Source: Litoditis marina (taxonomy: Eukaryota; Nematoda; Chromadorea; Rhabditida; Rhabditidae). From it: a DNA stretch of 64,000 bases. Where the stretch lies: NCBI GenBank assembly GCA_964036275.1, contig OZ038433.1, positions 13,478,446 to 13,542,445 on the forward strand, given 5' to 3'. Under the pieces are notes generated by a model. It was not told the DNA's origin, did no database searches, and worked only from the letters and a program-made list of their open reading frames with translations. Shown one piece after another: positions 61,501 to 64,000 of this stretch (position 1 is its first letter; every line of letters begins with the position of its first letter). The position numbers and the translations under genes are program-made.

Positions 61501-64000
61501 ATGCAGAAAAATTCACTACTTTTTTCGAACCCGATTTCCATTAAATCAATTAAGAACTACCTTATTGACCTTCACTGGTAACTGCGTCATTTGCTAACCA
61601 GTTTTGTAGTTTGGTCACCCAGATAAAACACCCTATTTTAATTCAATTTTTGTAGACAATAAAATCACATTGATTTTTGCGAATAAGGAATAGTGGGTGG
61701 ATACATTTATTGATGCTCGACACTATGTTTTATAATTTTGTTTCACTCGTTTTGTTGCTATAAGTTATAGGCTGCTTGTCAATCCTAGTTCTCTCTGATA
61801 CTGATTTTTCAATTACTGACCACTCTCACACTTGGGTTCATCGAAAAATTGAGAAATCTTCCAAATTTAGGAATGTTACGGAAAATCAGGCCTATATTGA
61901 TTTCTTATTCGCGTCTGTGGGAATGTGAGGCAGATACCACTCATAATTGTTGTTTTTATTAAAACAATTTCGGGAAGTTGTTCAATAAAAAATGATATTA
62001 CATTTATGAGGGGGTTGTGAAACTGTCTTTGCGTGTGTTCTAATATGTCTCTTTATAGGTATCACCGGGATCTCTGGAATAAGAAGATCAACAGGATTCC
62101 AATTTTTTGAAGAGTCGTATAAGTTGTTGTGTGATCAATTGATTGTTCGTTTGTTGCATACATGCTTTGAATTATATGTTTTGTTGCTGCTTTTCTACCA
62201 TAAATATATGAAAATAGATAGCAAACATTTGTATTTTCTTTTCCTTCAAGATATTGGCCTATAAATTTGATTATGAAGAATATATGCCCTAGAACGGCTG
62301 CCGGGAGGTGATGCTATATTCTGCGCCCCGCATGCCCACGATTTGCGGACCGCATGCACGAAATTAGCGATCGGAATGTTGTACGCAAAGGCCCGGCATT
62401 TTGAGTGCAGGCGGCCCGCAGATTTTGGGCATGCGCTGCGCAAGATGTTTTCCCAGATGTTGTGGAAACTCGATCATTGAACTAAGCTACAATCGCCATT
62501 TTTCCCATAAACACAGCAGAGTGTTCAATTGATTGAGCGATGCGAGGCGAGCGGTCGTTGATTATCTGCCGGCAGTTGAGAGAGTGAGTAGATCAATGAT
62601 ACGCAGACGAACTGGCCGCTCGCCAAACCCCATCCCATACAAAATCGATGGTACGGTGTCCACAACGGTTTGACAAATCCTATAAGCTATGTTAAAATTA
62701 CGTCAAAGTTACCCAAGTTTCATACTGAACATGCATGCGTTTTTTTTAGAGGGATACCCTGTCAGGCCGACTGAATTCGGTCTAGCATACCAATACGGCA
62801 ATTGAGCATTATGGGGGAGCTTTAACTTTCTAAGACATTTTACTACCAAGTTAGTGTCCTGATGGAGGGATGACGACTTTGATTTGGTAGAGGATGAAAC
62901 GTGTGACCTTTAGAGTGATGTGCGGTGCCTTCACTACACAATTCCATCACTCGGTTTACTGAGATACAACAAAATTTCACTCTTTACCGAAACTCAGTCA
63001 GCGTAATGACTTATCAGTTATACACTATGGCTCATCATTTCACTCGAGATTCAGTTCTATTGATAGAAGGCAGTTAATGTTCTCAATTTGACATTTCGTC
63101 TTCCTTTAGTTATGCTGTCGAATTTCAAGCCGCCCAGTACAAAATGTTCACCTTCTATCATGAGAAAGTATCCGTTTTCGTTGTCCTTTTGCAGTACTTT
63201 GATGGCTTTCTCTGTCATTTCCACTAATCGAGGCGCCGTTTTCATGCCTTTTTGGGTCTCATCCAGGTAGTACGGCAGGTGCTCTTCAGTGAACACACCT
63301 GAGCATGGAGAGAATATACGACTTTGAATTGTAGTTTGATGCGTGAGTTTTGTGAACGAAATTAGCCCGAAGCCGAGATCAAACTACAATTCCATCAAAA
63401 CGGTGAGTCATGCGTGGATTTCTTTATTAGAAAAACCATTCACAGTCACGTGAAGAAAACCACCATTGTTCAGTTGTAAAAAGAAAGATAAGGCGTTTCA
63501 CGGTGTTCACGTGGCTGTTCAGTTTACTCTCATATAGTAGAAATAACCGGAACCTTGTTTTAATTTAAGTTCGCGATTTTTTTTATATCTTATGTATCGT
63601 ATTAGGTTTCTTTTCTTTCAAAATAACCTTTTTATAAATATTATTAGTCCAATTCCTTTCCCTACCTCACTGAGGAGCCTCAGGGGAAAGATATCAATAT
63701 TCAAGTGTTTACGTCTGGGGTAGAGGCAAAACGTACCACTTCTCTTTCGCTCTTATCAATTAATCTTACCAGTTTAATTTTGAATTGCTGAGCTTTTCAA
63801 TTATTTGCTCATAAAAAGTCAATGAGTACCGAGAACCCTCCTTCATTCGAACAAAATTACTTTATCACTCGGCTATCTCTCCCGAATGAGTTTCTACTCA
63901 CCCATAACCCTGTTCCCATCTTCCACAGTCAATGTTTCCAACTGTTTCGGATTTGTTATAACTGTTCTTTTTCCATCCAAATTCTTCCATTCTTCCTTTA
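52593..64000 (-). CDS. Alkaline phosphatase family protein, 5' part outside the window
   Basis: Exons in phase: 63902-64000 (partial), 63152-63298, 58374-58459, 55177-55282, 54557-54670, 53863-53959, 53350-53510, 52593-52747. Family marks are GVFTEEHLPYYLD, RLVEMTEKAIKVLQK, GYFLMIEGGLID, VTADHSHALSMPGYL and KGAHGGEDVGLWADGP. The metal-binding Glu, Asp, DHSH and HGGED residues are present. In the block usually RIDHGHH, this protein has LIDMAEH: the Asp and last His are kept, but the first His is Met and the middle His is Glu. A C-terminal hydrophobic segment of about 25 residues suggests a GPI signal or membrane anchor, so the enzyme is probably extracellular. The N-terminal half with the catalytic Ser is not in the window. 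Two large introns contain a retroelement and a nested gene. Confidence 0.9.
53145..53298 (+). repeat. tRNA-promoter-bearing repeat (family C), copy 8
   Basis: Head, AGCGCAGTGTTCGC (A-box-like and B-box fused by deletion), tail GGCGAGAGACATAAATTTAT. Confidence 0.75.
53693..53853. repeat. Family E foldback repeat, copy 3 (full)
   Basis: Same arms as 48474-48630. It ends ten bases from the donor of an alkaline phosphatase exon. Confidence 0.88.
54318..54551. repeat. Foldback repeat family F, copy 3
   Basis: Arms TCATTCCCACTGAGACCTCG and inverted AAGTCTCAGTGGGAATGG. Confidence 0.7.
54756..54879. repeat. Foldback MITE family A, copy 9
   Basis: Full length, TTAA at both ends. Confidence 0.88.
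55283..55351. repeat. Telomere-like TTAAGG/TTAGG repeats next to the retroelement
   Basis: Irregular GGTTAAGG, GGTTATT and TTAGGTTAGG words between the alkaline phosphatase acceptor (55283) and the retroelement. Nematode telomeres are TTAGGC; these are only similar. Confidence 0.6.
55349..57615 (+). pseudogene. Penelope-like reverse transcriptase, one frameshift and one stop
   Basis: An N-terminal section (about 360 codons) contains the block HNHIITGDPNLFKHTPIFEY and then ITLTDKATSNYAF, both typical positions in Penelope-type proteins. After a frameshift just before 56428 come IYAIPKLHKQPVKSRFI (the family's KLHK signature), SADFTSLFTSLPHDI (RT motif A), AGIPQGNNASPLIADLTL (motif B) and YRYMDDLLRIY (motif C, with both catalytic Asp). 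A single TAA at 57160-57162 splits off the last part (FLDLDISI onward), which is in the same frame. With only two lesions the copy is fairly young but dead. Confidence 0.85.
55350..58000 (+). mobile_element. Penelope-like retroelement, 5'-truncated, in an alkaline phosphatase intron
   Basis: It fills most of the intron between exons 55177-55282 and 58374-58459, on the opposite strand to the host gene. It consists of a reverse-transcriptase reading frame (55349-57615) and an AT-rich tail with a hammerhead-like structure (57878-57956). Codon use is far more A/T-biased than in the host exons. The reading frame enters at the 5' end without an ATG, so the element is truncated there. The 3' boundary is not defined; I stop near the loss of structure. 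No terminal repeat copy is seen at the 5' side and no GIY-YIG endonuclease is visible. Confidence 0.75.
57878..57956 (+). ncRNA. Hammerhead ribozyme-like structure with permuted strand order
   Basis: Hairpin 1 has a 9-bp stem (57878-57886 with 57911-57919). Its loop carries TCTA, CTGATGA (57896-57902) and GGCCTC. Hairpin 2 has a 7-bp stem (57924-57930 with 57950-57956). Its loop carries A, TAGA, then GAGGCC and GAA. Pairing TCTA with TAGA (stem I), GGCCTC with GAGGCC (stem II) and hairpin 2's own stem (stem III) gives a full canonical core: C3 to A9, G12-A14, the G10.1-C11.1 pair, the A15.1-U16.1 pair and A at position 17 (57931). Hammerheads are known in Penelope-like elements, but not to me in this strand order. 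Self-cleavage is inferred, not shown. Confidence 0.7.
58001..58373. other. AT-rich intron sequence after the retroelement
   Basis: No gene is seen. Part of it may still belong to the retroelement's tail. Confidence 0.4.
58490..58625. repeat. GC-rich repeat (family J), copy 1
   Basis: CTGCGGACCGCACGCAC, AAAAGTGCAGGCGGGCCGCA and CTTGCCCTCCGCA. A second copy is at 62300-62460. Confidence 0.7.
59450..59467 (+). promoter_or_regulatory. Candidate trans-splice acceptor of the nested gene
   Basis: CCAACTTTCAG (AG at 59461-59462) ends five bases before the ATG at 59468, matching the nematode TTTCAG consensus exactly. Confidence 0.5.
59468..62110 (+). CDS. Small putative membrane protein nested in an alkaline phosphatase intron (tentative)
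   Basis: Exons: 59468-59566, 59969-60071, 60773-60857, 61070-61188, 62059-62110 (stop TGA). Junctions 1 to 2, 3 to 4 and 4 to 5 are in phase; 2 to 3 is not (exit phase 1, entry phase 2), so one exon is missing or exons 2 and 3 are alternatives. Exon 1 is hydrophilic (SSREDNKEVDPSRR). Exon 4 encodes a hydrophobic segment (YRQLAFFVLLSGY) flanked by basic residues, and the C-terminus is basic (RDLWNKKINRIPIF). Exons 2 and 3 look like diverged copies (TWIGFA and TWNGFA, then SVV..LLL), in a tandem duplication of about 0.5-0.75 kb. I do not recognise the family. Confidence 0.45.
60251..60339. repeat. Foldback MITE family A, copy 10 (centre deleted)
   Basis: Outer arms are intact, but the right inner arm is deleted (CCTTTAAACTGCAAGACTGA). 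Confidence 0.82.
62300..62460. repeat. GC-rich repeat (family J), copy 2
   Basis: It shares TTGCGGACCGCATGCAC and AGTGCAGGCGGCCCGCA with 58490-58625. Confidence 0.7.
62520..62690. repeat. Repeat family H, copy 4
   Basis: Best copy: GAGCGATGCGAGGCGAGCGG, GAGAGTGAGTAGATCAATGA, GTGTCCACAACGGTTTGACA. Confidence 0.75.
63436..63538. repeat. Foldback MITE family B, copy 14
   Basis: CACAGTCACGTGAAG and inverted TTCACGTGGCTGT arms, in an alkaline phosphatase intron. Confidence 0.75.

Overview
The window is nematode nuclear DNA: AT-rich, intron-rich and full of short repeats. Three things support a nematode. There is a 5S rRNA gene very close to the Caenorhabditis one, an SL1-like spliced-leader RNA gene right beside it, and nematode-type gene families (an OAC acyltransferase with an SGNH domain, a small cytoplasmic-type PTP, an SLC6 transporter). 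It is not C. elegans itself: introns are long, the spliced leader is an SL1 variant, and repeats I do not recognise fill the introns. All gene models are built from exon homology, GT/AG sites and exact phase arithmetic. No search was run.

Layout. 404-3163 (+): 3' end of an unrecognised Gly/Gln-rich protein ending in SUMO-type motifs. 6007-13146 (+): a divergent HSP70 that lacks part of its ATPase domain and carries an acidic insert. 14598-20528 (-): an 11-exon protein tyrosine phosphatase with WPN instead of WPD. 20558-22222: an inverted-repeat element. 22390-22636: two divergent tRNA-Thr genes. 22845-23800: a partial upstream copy of acyltransferase exons. 24700-37739 (+): the acyltransferase/SGNH gene, with a 5-bp frameshifting duplication. 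37858-38662: a GA minisatellite fused to a 5'-truncated U2 snRNA. 39061-39355 (-): SL RNA and 5S rRNA. 42142-51792 (-): a complete 16-exon SLC6-type transporter without the usual TM1 sodium-site motif. 52593-64000 (-): alkaline phosphatase, running off the right edge. Its introns hold a broken Penelope-like retroelement (about 55350-58000) and a small plus-strand nested gene (59468-62110).

Most noteworthy: (i) the 3' tail of the retroelement has every strand of a canonical hammerhead ribozyme core, but in the order S1-S3-S2 and presented by two kissing hairpins; (ii) the SL1-variant RNA gene linked to 5S; (iii) a recurring pattern in which one exon edge plus its splice site has been copied into the adjacent intron, seen in three genes; (iv) conserved families with key motifs altered or lost.

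The genes are not an operon and share no evident pathway. HSP70 and PTP are convergent, PTP and the acyltransferase diverge, the acyltransferase and SLC6 converge, and SLC6 lies downstream of alkaline phosphatase on the same strand. At least two ATG-proximal 3' splice sites look like trans-splice acceptors, consistent with the SL RNA gene.
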